A stretch of DNA of 39,627 nucleotides, taken from NCBI GenBank assembly GCA_910588325.1, contig CAJUPP010000030.1, forward strand, positions 1 through 39,627, in the 5' to 3' direction. Shown piece after piece: positions 1 through 8,222 of this stretch. Every line of letters begins with the position of its first letter. Positions within the stretch are counted from its first letter, which is position 1. Source of the DNA: an uncultured Hungatella sp. (lineage in GTDB: Bacteria; Bacillota; Clostridia; Lachnospirales; Lachnospiraceae). The translations under genes and the position numbers were made by a program. Below the pieces are notes generated by a model that saw only the letters and a program-made list of their open reading frames with translations, was not told the origin of the DNA and did no database searches.

Positions 1-56
1 TATGACGGAAAATCAGCCACAAAGGCAGGTGCAGGAGAGATTCCGAGAGTACATAT

Positions 57-1958
57 TCATTCATCCGCCTCTATCACAGCATCCGTATACTTCCGCTCCA
101 TATCATGGCGCTTTTTCCGGTTCCGGGCCGTATCAAACACAATAGAAAAATCATAATCCTCCGGATACAGCTCTGCCGCCGCCACATGAAGCTTTACCCT
201 CTTGTGGTTAATCCAAATCTTTTTCCCCGGCAGCTGCACTCTTAACACCCCTTTTTCGTTGACCGGCACACACACAATCCCTATTTTCCCCTCCGGATAA
301 ACCATCACGCTGTCGCCGATTCTAAATTTGGTACTAAGTTCCGTGCGGTTTCTTCCGGCTTTGGCCTTCGTAATTTTCCCGGTGCTCCTCCTGACAATCT
401 CACTGTCCGGCTTATGAAACGAATAGGACCTCAGCCCTTCCTGCCCATATGCAGCACAGATTGCCGCCTTCAGCATGCTGTCCGGCATTCCCAGCCTGTC
501 TGCAATATAAAAGGCACAGCTTTCGCCGGCTTCGCCGATTATCATCTGATACGTTGGACGCAGTGTCTCTTTATCAAAGGTCATCCGCGCATTCAGCATC
601 CCCTCCGTCCTGGCTGCATACTCCTTTACTTCAGGATAATGGGTGGTTACCAGAAAAAGCGTGCCGGTTTTTTTAAGCTCTTCTAAGATTGCTATTGCAA
701 TTCCCATTCCCTCCGCCGGGTCTGTTCCTGAGCCCAATTCATCCATAATAACAAAGCTTTCCTTCCCCGCCTCCCCTAATACCTCCAGCACATTGGTTAT
801 ATGGGCAGAAAATGTGGACAGGTTCTCAGACAGGTTCTGCCCGTCTCCAATGTCACACAGATAAGAGCTGTTCATGCAGATATCCGCCTGCCTGCAGGTC
901 ACATGCAGTCCGCATTGGGCCATGACGCAGTTCAGCATAACCGTTTTCATGGCCACTGTCTTTCCACCTGTATTAGGACCTGTTATAACAATCCCCCGGA
1001 CCTTCTCCCCGATGTCAAACTCCAACGGCACAGCCGCCGTTTTATCCATCAGCGGATGCCGCGCCCCGGCCAATCGGATTCTGCGCGCCGTATTGACAGA
1101 CGGCTCCGTCCCATCCATATCAATGCTTAATTTGCCTTTAGAAAATATAAAATCCAGCTTTTCCATCATTGCCAGATTCTCCCTTAACACCGGCGCCGAT
1201 TCCGACACCAGTGCGGATAACGTATAGAGAATGCGGTACTCCTCATTTTCCTCACCTATTTTCAGCAGCTGCTGCTCCTCATAATATTTTGCGGCGCCTG
1301 TGGGTTCTATAAAAATGGTATTGCCTGTGGAGGACCTGTCCATCACGCTTCCGGGTATCTTAAGCTTATATTCCTTCTTCACCGGAACACAGATTCGTCC
1401 GTTTCGAAACGTACAATAATTATCTGCCATATACTCCTTATGAGAACGAAGTATCTGCTCTGCCTTCTGTTTCATCTGCTCCTCACATTTCACAATCTGG
1501 CTTCGTATCTGCCTCAATTCCTTTGACGCACAGTCATCCACAGCGCCGTTTCGGATTTTATCACATATCTCTTCCCTCAATTCCGAAACCGCATCCAGAT
1601 TTTCATCATAATAAGCCAGCGAATTATCAAACAGCCGGCCCCTTTCCAGATAATCCTTCAGGCGTTTTATGGCAGCCAGCACTTTTTCCACCCGTTCCAG
1701 CTGATACGGTGTTAAACACTCCTCCTTCGCCGCAGAAAGTAAAATGTCCCTTGCTTCGGAGACATTCTGCAGCGGCGGTGTCCCCGCTTTTTCAATCAGA
1801 TTCCTTGCATCTGTAGTATCCCTTAGCTGTTTTCTTAACTCATTTTCAGAAAGAAATATGGAAGCCTCCCTGATTTTTTCCTTTGCCTGGTCCGTAACCG
1901 CCAAGCCGGCCCATAGTTCTTTGACCTTGTCAAATTCAATTTGTCTTTCGATTTTCAT
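57..1958 (-). CDS. MutS2-like DNA-binding ATPase without Smr domain
   Basis: This 633-residue protein has the MutS2 architecture: a helical clamp/lever region (about residues 1-280) and an ABC-type MutS ATPase domain. The Walker A motif GPNTGGKT is at about 327-334, STFSAHI follows, and Walker B is in VIMDELGSGTDP near 406-415. MutS2 proteins act on branched DNA and, in some species, on stalled ribosomes. Typical MutS2 is about 780 residues and ends with a KOW-like region plus an Smr nuclease domain. Here a short beta-rich tail (SVMVYPEGKIGIV) is present, but the protein stops about 150 residues early, at TGA 57-59, with no Smr domain. It is best called a MutS2 paralogue. It is probably monocistronic, since a hairpin at 2019-2064 separates it from upstream sequence. 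The family is certain; the exact function is not. Confidence 0.9.
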   Translation of the reverse strand: MKIERQIEFDKVKELWAGLAVTDQAKEKIREASIFLSENELRKQLRDTTDARNLIEKAGTPPLQNVSEARDILLSAAKEECLTPYQLERVEKVLAAIKRLKDYLERGRLFDNSLAYYDENLDAVSELREEICDKIRNGAVDDCASKELRQIRSQIVKCEEQMKQKAEQILRSHKEYMADNYCTFRNGRICVPVKKEYKLKIPGSVMDRSSTGNTIFIEPTGAAKYYEEQQLLKIGEENEEYRILYTLSALVSESAPVLRENLAMMEKLDFIFSKGKLSIDMDGTEPSVNTARRIRLAGARHPLMDKTAAVPLEFDIGEKVRGIVITGPNTGGKTVAMKTVMLNCVMAQCGLHVTCRQADICMNSSYLCDIGDGQNLSENLSTFSAHITNVLEVLGEAGKESFVIMDELGSGTDPAEGMGIAIAILEELKKTGTLFLVTTHYPEVKEYAARTEGMLNARMTFDKETLRPTYQMIIGEAGESCAFYIADRLGMPDSMLKAAICAAYGQEGLRSYSFHKPDSEIVRRSTGKITKAKAGRNRTELSTKFRIGDSVMVYPEGKIGIVCVPVNEKGVLRVQLPGKKIWINHKRVKLHVAAAELYPEDYDFSIVFDTARNRKKRHDMERKYTDAVIEADE

Positions 1959-2018
1959 TTTTCTGCCCTTTCCTTTCTCTGTCTTTTCCTTCCAAACTTC
2001 ACCATCGCCTTAAACGCA

Positions 2019-2064
2019 AAAAGACCATAGATACCTTAAATGCATTAAGATACTATGGTCTTTT
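2019..2064 (-). terminator. Strong hairpin terminator upstream of the MutS2-like gene
   Basis: The arms AAAAGACCATAG (2019-2030) and CTATGGTCTTTT (2053-2064) are exact complements. Inner pairing TACCTTAA/TTAAG.TA extends the stem nearly to the TGCA loop. Read on the minus strand it is followed by a T run, so it would end transcripts coming from 2053-2355. The stop codon of the small ORF lies inside the stem. Confidence 0.7.
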
Positions 2065-2355
2065 GAATCTCTGTGATGATTCTCCTGTATCGTCCATGAT
2101 GAAACGGTTGGGCCTGACAGACTCTCCTGCCGGAAAGCTGATGCAGCGCACCCTATGAAATGGAAAAAGCATGACCGTACAGTCATGCTCATAGGATTCA
2201 TGGATTATAGGAACCACAATATTAAGCAGTTGTAAGGCGAAAATGCCGACAATCCCTGTTGCCAGCCAATGGGCAGACTTCCAGCCTGAACCAAAAACCA
2301 CCCATGCAATATTTATTTTGCAATTTTCTCCATTACAACCACACTTAACATGCAA
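2053..2355 (-). CDS. Doubtful small cysteine-rich membrane protein, TTG start
   Basis: I do not recognise this 100-residue ORF. The N-terminus is cysteine-rich (VKCGCNGENCK), followed by one convincing hydrophobic helix at about 28-50 (WLATGIVGIFALQLLNIVV) and a polar tail with no visible domain. A very good AGGAGG lies just upstream, but the spacing to the TTG start is only 3 nt. The same AGGAGG is ideally placed (7 nt) for an ATG in another frame that encodes only 12 codons, MLSVVVMEKIAK, and then a stop. The ORF ends inside the terminator stem at 2019-2064. It could be a real small protein, a frameshifted gene, or chance. If it is not real, 1959-2396 contains only the terminator. Confidence 0.35.
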   Translation of the reverse strand: MHVKCGCNGENCKINIAWVVFGSGWKSAHWLATGIVGIFALQLLNIVVPIIHESYEHDCTVMLFPFHRVRCISFPAGESVRPNRFIMDDTGESSQRFKRP

Positions 2356-2396
2356 AATCCTCCTGAAATTTTTTTATTATTCTACACCATACCGGA

Positions 2397-4205
2397 CTAT
2401 CCGTCAAGTGAATTTGTCAAATGAGTCAACGCCTCCGTCAAGCTTTCCAGTTTTCTATCTGCATCTTCATCCCCGCTTCCCTTAACACCCATATAGAATT
2501 TAATCTTCGGCTCTGTTCCCGACGGCCGGATACAGCACCATGCGCCGCCTTCCAGTTCAAAATACAGAACATTGGAGCGAGGCAGACCGGTACTTCTTCT
2601 GACACAGGCTCTCCTGCCTGCCTTCCCATCCTGCCGGTAATTCAGAACCGCATCTTCACTATAATCCGAAACCGCATCCTCCCTGTAATCCAGGACCACA
2701 CCTTCCTTATAATCCCGAAACTCCTCCACCTTCAGGCCGCCGATGCTCTCAGGCACTTCCTTCCTGACAGCTTCCAGGGCCGCCTCAATCTCCTTTGCCC
2801 CTTCCAGCCCTTTCTTCGTCACCGTACACAGCCCTTCCTTAAAATACCCGTAAGTCTCAAACAGCCTTTCCATCTGGTCACACAGAGTCATTCCCTGGTG
2901 CTTATAATAAGCCGCCGCCTCACAGAGAGCCATCACAGCCACAACCGCGTCCTTATCCCTGGCGTGGGTTCCTACCAGGCAGCCGTAGCTCTCCTCATAT
3001 CCGAACACATAAGTATGATTCCGGTTCTCTTCAAAAAATTTAATCTGCTCCCCGATGTATTTAAACCCTGTCAGGGTCTCAATCAAATCCACACCATAGG
3101 CCCTGGCAATCTCCCTTGCCATCTTTCCCGACACAATGGTAGTCACCACAGCCCCGTCCTTTGGAAGAGTCCCCAACGCCTTCTTCTGAGACAAAATATA
3201 CTCCAGAAGAATCATCCCCGACATATTCCCGCTGAAGCTTTTATACTCTCCACTTACAGAGTCCCTGGCGTAAATCCCCAGCCGGTCCGCATCCGGGTCC
3301 GTGGCCAGCACCAGGTCCGCATCCACCTGACGGGCCAGCTTAAGCGCCAGCTCAAAGGCCCTCTTATCCTCCGGATTGGGATAAGGAACCGTAGGAAACT
3401 CTCCGTCCGGCAGCTCCTGCTCCTTCACCACATACACATTGGTAAATCCCAGCTCCTTCAATATCCTTCGCACCGGAAGATTCCCAGTTCCATGAAGAGG
3501 CGTATACACAATCTTTAAATCTCCTGCCTCCTCCTTCAGAATCTCCGGATGAATCACCAGCTTCTTAAGCTCCTCCATGTAGGCATCATCCACCTGGGAG
3601 CCTATCGTCTGATAAAGCCCCTGCTGCCTGGCCTCTTCCTCCCCCATGGTCTTCACCTGCTTAAAATCCCTAACTCTTCGAACCTGTTCTATAATCTCCT
3701 TATCCCTGGGAGCCGTAATCTGGGCCCCGTCCTCCCAGTACACCTTGTAGCCGTTATACTCCGCCGGATTATGGCTTGCCGTCACCACAATCCCTGCCGT
3801 ACATCCCAGATACCGCAAGGCAAAAGACAGCATGGGAGTAGGCCTGAGAGAGGGAAACAGATACGCCTGAATCCCATTGGCCGCCAGACAGAGCGCCGCC
3901 TCCTTTGCAAACTCCCCGGATTTACGCCGGGAATCATAAGCAATGGCAACCCCCTTATCCTGTGCCCCCTGTCCCTTAATATAATCGGCCAGCCCCTGTG
4001 TAGCCTTGCCCACAACATACCTATTCATCCGGTTGGTGCCTGCTCCGATGATTCCCCTCAGGCCTCCCGTACCAAATTCCAGTTCCTTTCCGAACCGTTC
4101 CTCAATCTCCGCCTCATTTCCCGCAATTTCCTGCAGCTCCTTCCTGGTATCCTCATCAAAATAAGAATCCGTCAGCCACAGCTCATACATCTTACCTGCT
4201 TCCAT
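2397..4205 (-). CDS. Phospho-sugar mutase (phosphoglucomutase/phosphomannomutase)
   Basis: A cytoplasmic alpha-D-phosphohexomutase, 602 residues, of the PgcA-like clostridial type. It interconverts glucose 1-phosphate and glucose 6-phosphate (possibly mannose phosphates) and so links glycogen and galactoside use to glycolysis. All four domains are visible: the phosphoserine loop TASHNP with Ser144, the metal site DPDADR at 303-308, the sugar-binding GYEES near 400, and the C-terminal phosphate loop RPSGTEPKIKFY. Just before that last domain, residues about 498-527 are a repetitive acidic insert of 8-residue units (DYKEGVVL, DYREDAVS, DYSEDAVL, NYRQDG), encoded by 24-bp tandem repeats. Relatives, as I recall them, have a short linker there. 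The start is at ATG 4205. The large opposite-strand ORFs here are shadows. Confidence 0.95.
   Translation of the reverse strand: MEAGKMYELWLTDSYFDEDTRKELQEIAGNEAEIEERFGKELEFGTGGLRGIIGAGTNRMNRYVVGKATQGLADYIKGQGAQDKGVAIAYDSRRKSGEFAKEAALCLAANGIQAYLFPSLRPTPMLSFALRYLGCTAGIVVTASHNPAEYNGYKVYWEDGAQITAPRDKEIIEQVRRVRDFKQVKTMGEEEARQQGLYQTIGSQVDDAYMEELKKLVIHPEILKEEAGDLKIVYTPLHGTGNLPVRRILKELGFTNVYVVKEQELPDGEFPTVPYPNPEDKRAFELALKLARQVDADLVLATDPDADRLGIYARDSVSGEYKSFSGNMSGMILLEYILSQKKALGTLPKDGAVVTTIVSGKMAREIARAYGVDLIETLTGFKYIGEQIKFFEENRNHTYVFGYEESYGCLVGTHARDKDAVVAVMALCEAAAYYKHQGMTLCDQMERLFETYGYFKEGLCTVTKKGLEGAKEIEAALEAVRKEVPESIGGLKVEEFRDYKEGVVLDYREDAVSDYSEDAVLNYRQDGKAGRRACVRRSTGLPRSNVLYFELEGGAWCCIRPSGTEPKIKFYMGVKGSGDEDADRKLESLTEALTHLTNSLDG
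2625..2714 (-). repeat. 24-bp in-frame tandem repeat, about 3.75 units
   Basis: Units at 2691-2714, 2667-2690 and 2643-2666, plus a partial unit at 2625-2642, are similar 24-mers. On the minus strand each begins GATTAY or AATTAC and encodes D/N-Y-x-E/Q-D/G-x-V-x. The copies have diverged at several bases but keep the frame and all lie within the phospho-sugar mutase gene. Confidence 0.85.
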
Positions 4206-4309
4206 ATCCTGTCCCTCACATTCCCTTTATACTATCTCATTCATCAGAATAATCCCAAAACCCCAATCCGTCAATCCTGCTTTTCCATTTCTCCTCCAGA
4301 TGGGACTAC

Positions 4310-4405
4310 TCAGATTAAACTTGCCGCCTCAATCATCCCGGCCGACGCTGTCATCGCCAAGGCCATTGTTCCTGCCATTGCCCGTTTCCAGATTTTCTTC
4401 TTTAT
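4310..4405 (-). pseudogene. Remnant of a secreted-protein gene (signal peptide only)
   Basis: On the minus strand 32 codons encode a typical Gram-positive export signal: a KKKIWKR basic end, then the hydrophobic, alanine-rich AMAGTMALAMTASAG, then a TGA stop at 4310-4312. The first codon is ATA where an ATG would be expected, and an in-frame TAA directly precedes it. An AAGGA-like site lies about 10 nt upstream. It reads like the first exported residues of a lipoprotein or substrate-binding protein whose body has been lost. There is no recognisable continuation towards the mutase gene. This explains most of the 4206-4544 spacer. Confidence 0.45.
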
Positions 4406-4467
4406 TTATTGTTTCCTTTTTATTTTTAGGTTAAATTAATATTATAAGCAATTAATTACCGAAAAAA

Positions 4468-4495
4468 ATAAGAGTCCCTTTTCATGGACTCTTAT
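4468..4495 (-). terminator. Rho-independent terminator of the alpha-galactosidase gene
   Basis: The perfect 10-bp stem ATAAGAGTCC (4468-4477) and GGACTCTTAT (4486-4495) encloses an 8-nt loop. On the minus strand the stem runs directly into a T tract (forward GAAAAAAA at 4461-4468). It lies about 50 nt past the stop codon of the alpha-galactosidase gene. Confidence 0.88.
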
Positions 4496-4544
4496 AAATA
4501 TTATAGGCATTATAACAACAATTTTCTTCAAAACCTGGCCTCAT

Positions 4545-6752
4545 CTATACAGTTTTCATACGAATTTCATACATAATGCTACGAAAATCTCCCGCCTCAG
4601 GCAGGATTCTAAAGCCGGCGTTCATCAGCGCCGCCCCGGAACGGCACACGGCCTTCTCCCGCCCGGTCACATCCTTCACCTCATACATCGCCTTTTCATC
4701 CAGCCCCTTCAGACGTATACAGCGGCTCTTCTTATTTGCCTCCGCCAGTACCTGAACATAGACCAGCACTGCCTCTTTCCTGTCCTGGCTGACTGTCATC
4801 CAGCTGTCATACCTTTCATTCTCCCTGTAGGAGTCCAAACGGTAATACTCCCCGTCCGCAATAACCTTGTGATAACGGTGATACAGCCTCACCTGCTCCT
4901 TCACCATTTCTTTCTCCTCTTCGGAAAGCTTTGTAATATCCAGCTCATAACCAAAGGTTCCGGCCAGAGCCACATACCCCCGGGTCTCAAAAGGCGTCAC
5001 CCTGCCTAAGATGTGGTTTGGACAGGCGCTTACATGGGCTCCCATGGTGGACAAAGGATACACCATGGCTGTTCCCTCCTGGATTGCCAGACGCTCCACC
5101 GCATCCGTATCATCAGAACACCAGATCTGCGGACTGTAATACAGCATTCCCGGATCAAAGCGTCCGCCTCCGCTGGAGCAGTTTTCTAAAAGAAGATCCG
5201 GAAATTCTTCTGTCAGACGCTCCTGCATCTGATAGACTCCCAGCATATACCGATGAGACAGCTCCCCCATCCGCTCCGGCGGCAGTCCCAGGCTTCCCAG
5301 TGTACACAAAGGCCGGTTCATATCCCATTTCACATAGGCGATGGGAGCGTTTCTCAAAATTTCTGCCACCATCTCATAGACGCCGTCCACCACCTCCTGT
5401 CTGGACAGATCCAGCACATACTGCTGTCTGACCTGGGTAATATCTCTTCCCGGAATCTGGATGGCCCAATCCGGATGAGCCCTGTACAAATCAGAATCCG
5501 GGGACACCATCTCCGGCTCAAACCAGATTCCGAATTTCATTCCCATATCATTGACCTGCTCCGCCAGTTTTTTAAGGCCGCCCTTTAGTTTTCCTTCATT
5601 AACCTGCCAGTCTCCCAGAGAACTCTCGTCGGTATCACGCTTTCCAAACCAGCCGTCATCCATAACCATCATCTCAATCCCCAGTTTCCTGGACTCCCTG
5701 GCAATGTCCAGAAGTTTCTTCTCATCAAACTGAAAATAGGTTGCTTCCCAGTTGTTGATGAGAATGGGCCTCTCTTTATGAAGATAGGGGCTGCGGATCA
5801 GATGATTTCTGTACAGCCTGTGAAACAGACGTGTCATCTTCCCAAATCCCTGGTCCGAATAGACCATCACCACCTCAGGCGCGGTAAATGTATCCCCCGG
5901 CTCCAGCTTCCAGCAGAACTCATCGGGATGAAGCCCCATAACCATACGGACCGAATCAAATTGATCCTTCTCCGCCTGGGCAATAAAATTTCCCGAATAT
6001 ACAAAGTTCATGGCATAGACCTCACCGGTATCCTCCGTGGTCTCCGGGGTCACCAGCGCCATAAAGGGATGCTCCTGATGGCTGGATTCTCCCCGGAAGG
6101 AAGCCGCTCTCTGCCTGCCGTACCCCAATGGAAGCCGCTGGATATACCGTTCCCTGGCCCATGCTCCCATAAGGCTTACTACCTGGAAATTCCTGTCCTC
6201 CATATCCAGACAGCCGCTGTACGCCTTTTCCAGATATACGCCTTCCTTTCCATGATTCTCCACAATCACAGATCTTGTAATGGCATCCACATCCTCAAAC
6301 ACCGTATATAAAAGGCAGACCCTGACTCCTGTCAGCCTGTCCTGGCAATACAGCTTTAATGTGGTACAGTCCTCCTCATTTCCCCAGGTAGCCGGCAGCC
6401 CCAAAAGCCTGGGCTTCCCCTGTACAATCTCAAACCGGTCATATTCCAGTTCGCTGGCTCTGTACCCCGATTCCGTTCTCAGGCAGAAGGCTGATTCCCT
6501 GAAATCCCCCATCCCGCTTTCCGGAAACTCCATCCACATAGAATCCAGAAAACCACCTGTCTCCCTCTTATTCTTACCGGGAGTAAAGGGCGCCTCTTCT
6601 TCCCTTAAAAGACAACGGATATCCTCTGCGGGAATCCTCTTTCCATAGTATCCATGTGCTACGTACCGATTGTCCACAATGGCAACGCCATAGGTGGTCT
6701 CACAGGTGTTCAATGCAAATGTGTTCCCGATCTTGTCATAAATAATTGACAT
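4545..6752 (-). CDS. Alpha-galactosidase, GH36
   Basis: A 735-residue GH36 retaining alpha-galactosidase that hydrolyses terminal alpha-1,6-galactose from melibiose and raffinose-family sugars. An N-terminal beta-sandwich covers about 1-310, followed by the (beta/alpha)8 barrel. The nucleophile motif KWDMNR carries Asp477. The substrate-binding CSSGGGRFD is at about 525-533, and the acid/base aspartate is in SDD at about 546-548. VMDDGWFG near 363 is also typical. Length matches clostridial family members. There is no signal peptide, so it is cytoplasmic and needs imported sugar. The start at 6752 has AAGGAGA 7 nt upstream. The gene is monocistronic, with its own promoter (6794-6821) and terminator (4468-4495), and is divergent from the aminopeptidase gene. 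Confidence 0.96.
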   Translation of the reverse strand: MSIIYDKIGNTFALNTCETTYGVAIVDNRYVAHGYYGKRIPAEDIRCLLREEEAPFTPGKNKRETGGFLDSMWMEFPESGMGDFRESAFCLRTESGYRASELEYDRFEIVQGKPRLLGLPATWGNEEDCTTLKLYCQDRLTGVRVCLLYTVFEDVDAITRSVIVENHGKEGVYLEKAYSGCLDMEDRNFQVVSLMGAWARERYIQRLPLGYGRQRAASFRGESSHQEHPFMALVTPETTEDTGEVYAMNFVYSGNFIAQAEKDQFDSVRMVMGLHPDEFCWKLEPGDTFTAPEVVMVYSDQGFGKMTRLFHRLYRNHLIRSPYLHKERPILINNWEATYFQFDEKKLLDIARESRKLGIEMMVMDDGWFGKRDTDESSLGDWQVNEGKLKGGLKKLAEQVNDMGMKFGIWFEPEMVSPDSDLYRAHPDWAIQIPGRDITQVRQQYVLDLSRQEVVDGVYEMVAEILRNAPIAYVKWDMNRPLCTLGSLGLPPERMGELSHRYMLGVYQMQERLTEEFPDLLLENCSSGGGRFDPGMLYYSPQIWCSDDTDAVERLAIQEGTAMVYPLSTMGAHVSACPNHILGRVTPFETRGYVALAGTFGYELDITKLSEEEKEMVKEQVRLYHRYHKVIADGEYYRLDSYRENERYDSWMTVSQDRKEAVLVYVQVLAEANKKSRCIRLKGLDEKAMYEVKDVTGREKAVCRSGAALMNAGFRILPEAGDFRSIMYEIRMKTV

Positions 6753-6793
6753 CTCTGTTCTCCTTTTTAATCCATTTAAGTAATTTTAACTTT

Positions 6794-6821
6794 ATTTTAA
6801 TCTGTTTTCCCGTATTGTCAA
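6794..6821 (-). promoter_or_regulatory. Sigma-A promoter of the alpha-galactosidase gene
   Basis: On the minus strand TTGACA (6816-6821) is a perfect -35 box. After 16 nt it is followed by TAAAAT (6794-6799), five of six matches to the -10 consensus. It lies about 40 nt upstream of the start codon. I saw no clear CRE site next to it. Confidence 0.65.
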
Positions 6822-6864
6822 TTACTTTTATCCATTTTCCCTTCCAATCTTTCCTCCTATGGGC

Positions 6865-6870
6865 TATACT
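6865..6870 (+). promoter_or_regulatory. Possible -10 box of the M18 aminopeptidase gene
   Basis: TATACT lies 56 nt before the plus-strand start codon. The -35 region at 17 nt spacing (TTCCAA, 6842-6847) is poor, so the promoter is weakly supported or needs an activator. Confidence 0.35.
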
Positions 6871-6926
6871 ATACAGGTAGCAGTTTCGGCCTTTATTCAA
6901 AAATCAAACAAAAGGAGTGATTCATT

Positions 6927-8222
6927 ATGAGTATAGAAACAACCTTAGACACATTGTCTCATACCCTGGCTGTCAGTGTATCCCCTTACCACTGCATCAA
7001 AGAAGGCAGACGCCAGCTGGAAGCGGCCTCTTTTCACCCTCTCGATTTAACAGGCAGTTGGAATCTGGTTCCCGGCAAGGGGTATTATGTTCCAGTCTTC
7101 GACTCTTCCCTTATGGCCTTCACCATAGGCCAAAACTTAGGCGAGAAGCCGTCTCTTCGTATGGAAGCTGCCCACACAGACTGGCCCTGCCTGAAAGTAA
7201 AACCCTCACCGGAAGTAACCACCGGGCGCTACGGCAAACTGAATATCGAGGTATACGGCGGCCCCATCCTGAACACCTGGCTGGACCGTCCACTGTCCAT
7301 GGCAGGGAAAGTCTGCCTTGCCGGCAGTTCTCCCTTTTCCCCGACAGTCCGTTTCATAGACATGAAAAAACCTCTTCTGGTAATTCCCAACCTGGCGATT
7401 CACATGAACCGTGAAGTAAACGACGGTATAAAACTGAATCCTCAGGTTGACATGCTGCCTGTCCTCACAGTCCTCACGGACAGCCTGGACAAAGACCACT
7501 TCTTCCTGAATCTTCTGGCCGGGGAAGCCGGGTGCAAACCGGAAGAAATCCTGGACTACGAAATCTATCTATACAATTTAGACTCCTGCAGCACTGCCGG
7601 CCTGAACGGCCAGTTCTTCAGCGCTCCCAGACTGGACAATCTCACTTCCGTCCAGGCCTGCCTCTCTGCCGTCACCTCCGGTTTCCGTGAAGGCGGCATC
7701 AATGTCATTGCCCTTTACGACAATGAAGAAATCGGCAGCCGAACCAAGCAGGGCGCACTTTCCGCTGTCACAGAACGAATCTTAGAGAAGCTGTTTGCCT
7801 GTCTGGGATACGGGCGTGAGGCCTTCTTAAATGCTGTTATGGACGGCTTTCTTCTCTCTATGGATGTGGCCCATGCCATCCACCCTAACCACACAGAAAA
7901 ATGCGATATCAAAAATCAGATTTTCCCGGGAGACGGCGTTGCAATTAAAATGGCGGCCAGCCAGTCCTACTCCACCGACGCCGCCTGCGTCAGCGTCATT
8001 GAGAGTCTGTGCCGCCGCCGCCAGATCCCATATAAAAAGTTTTCCAACCGCTCCGATTTAAGAGGAGGCTCCACCTTAGGCGCCCTTTCCTCTACACTCT
8101 TAGCCATAAAGACTGTTGACATCGGAGTCCCTATTCTGGCCATGCATTCCGCCAGAGAACTGATGGGCGCCTCTGACCAACAGGCCCTAGTATCCCTGGC
8201 TTCCGAATTCTTCCTTGTATAA
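6927..8222 (+). CDS. M18 family aminopeptidase
   Basis: A 431-residue M18 metallo-aminopeptidase, the dinuclear zinc family that includes aspartyl aminopeptidase. It removes N-terminal residues from peptides in the cytoplasm. Expected ligands are visible: His83 in AAHTD, Asp237 in APRLDNL (bridging), the Glu pair in YDNEEIGS at about 264-271, Asp313 in SMDVAHA, and a C-terminal histidine in LAMHSARE near 408. The length is right for the family (about 430). The start is supported by AAAGGAG 8 nt upstream. The last 36 nt overlap the 3' end of the convergent lipoprotein gene. Exact residue preference cannot be read from the sequence. Confidence 0.95.
   Translation: MSIETTLDTLSHTLAVSVSPYHCIKEGRRQLEAASFHPLDLTGSWNLVPGKGYYVPVFDSSLMAFTIGQNLGEKPSLRMEAAHTDWPCLKVKPSPEVTTGRYGKLNIEVYGGPILNTWLDRPLSMAGKVCLAGSSPFSPTVRFIDMKKPLLVIPNLAIHMNREVNDGIKLNPQVDMLPVLTVLTDSLDKDHFFLNLLAGEAGCKPEEILDYEIYLYNLDSCSTAGLNGQFFSAPRLDNLTSVQACLSAVTSGFREGGINVIALYDNEEIGSRTKQGALSAVTERILEKLFACLGYGREAFLNAVMDGFLLSMDVAHAIHPNHTEKCDIKNQIFPGDGVAIKMAASQSYSTDAACVSVIESLCRRRQIPYKKFSNRSDLRGGSTLGALSSTLLAIKTVDIGVPILAMHSARELMGASDQQALVSLASEFFLV

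Noticed and set aside
1..56. Short plus-strand frame at the left edge starting at base 2
   Set aside because: It runs antisense into the MutS2-like gene and shows no ribosome binding site or domain in what is visible.
2421..4439. Two long plus-strand ORFs (365 and 296 codons) opposite the mutase gene
   Set aside because: They lie antisense to a gene with clear catalytic motifs, carry no domain, and have odd His/Leu/Pro-rich composition typical of antisense frames.
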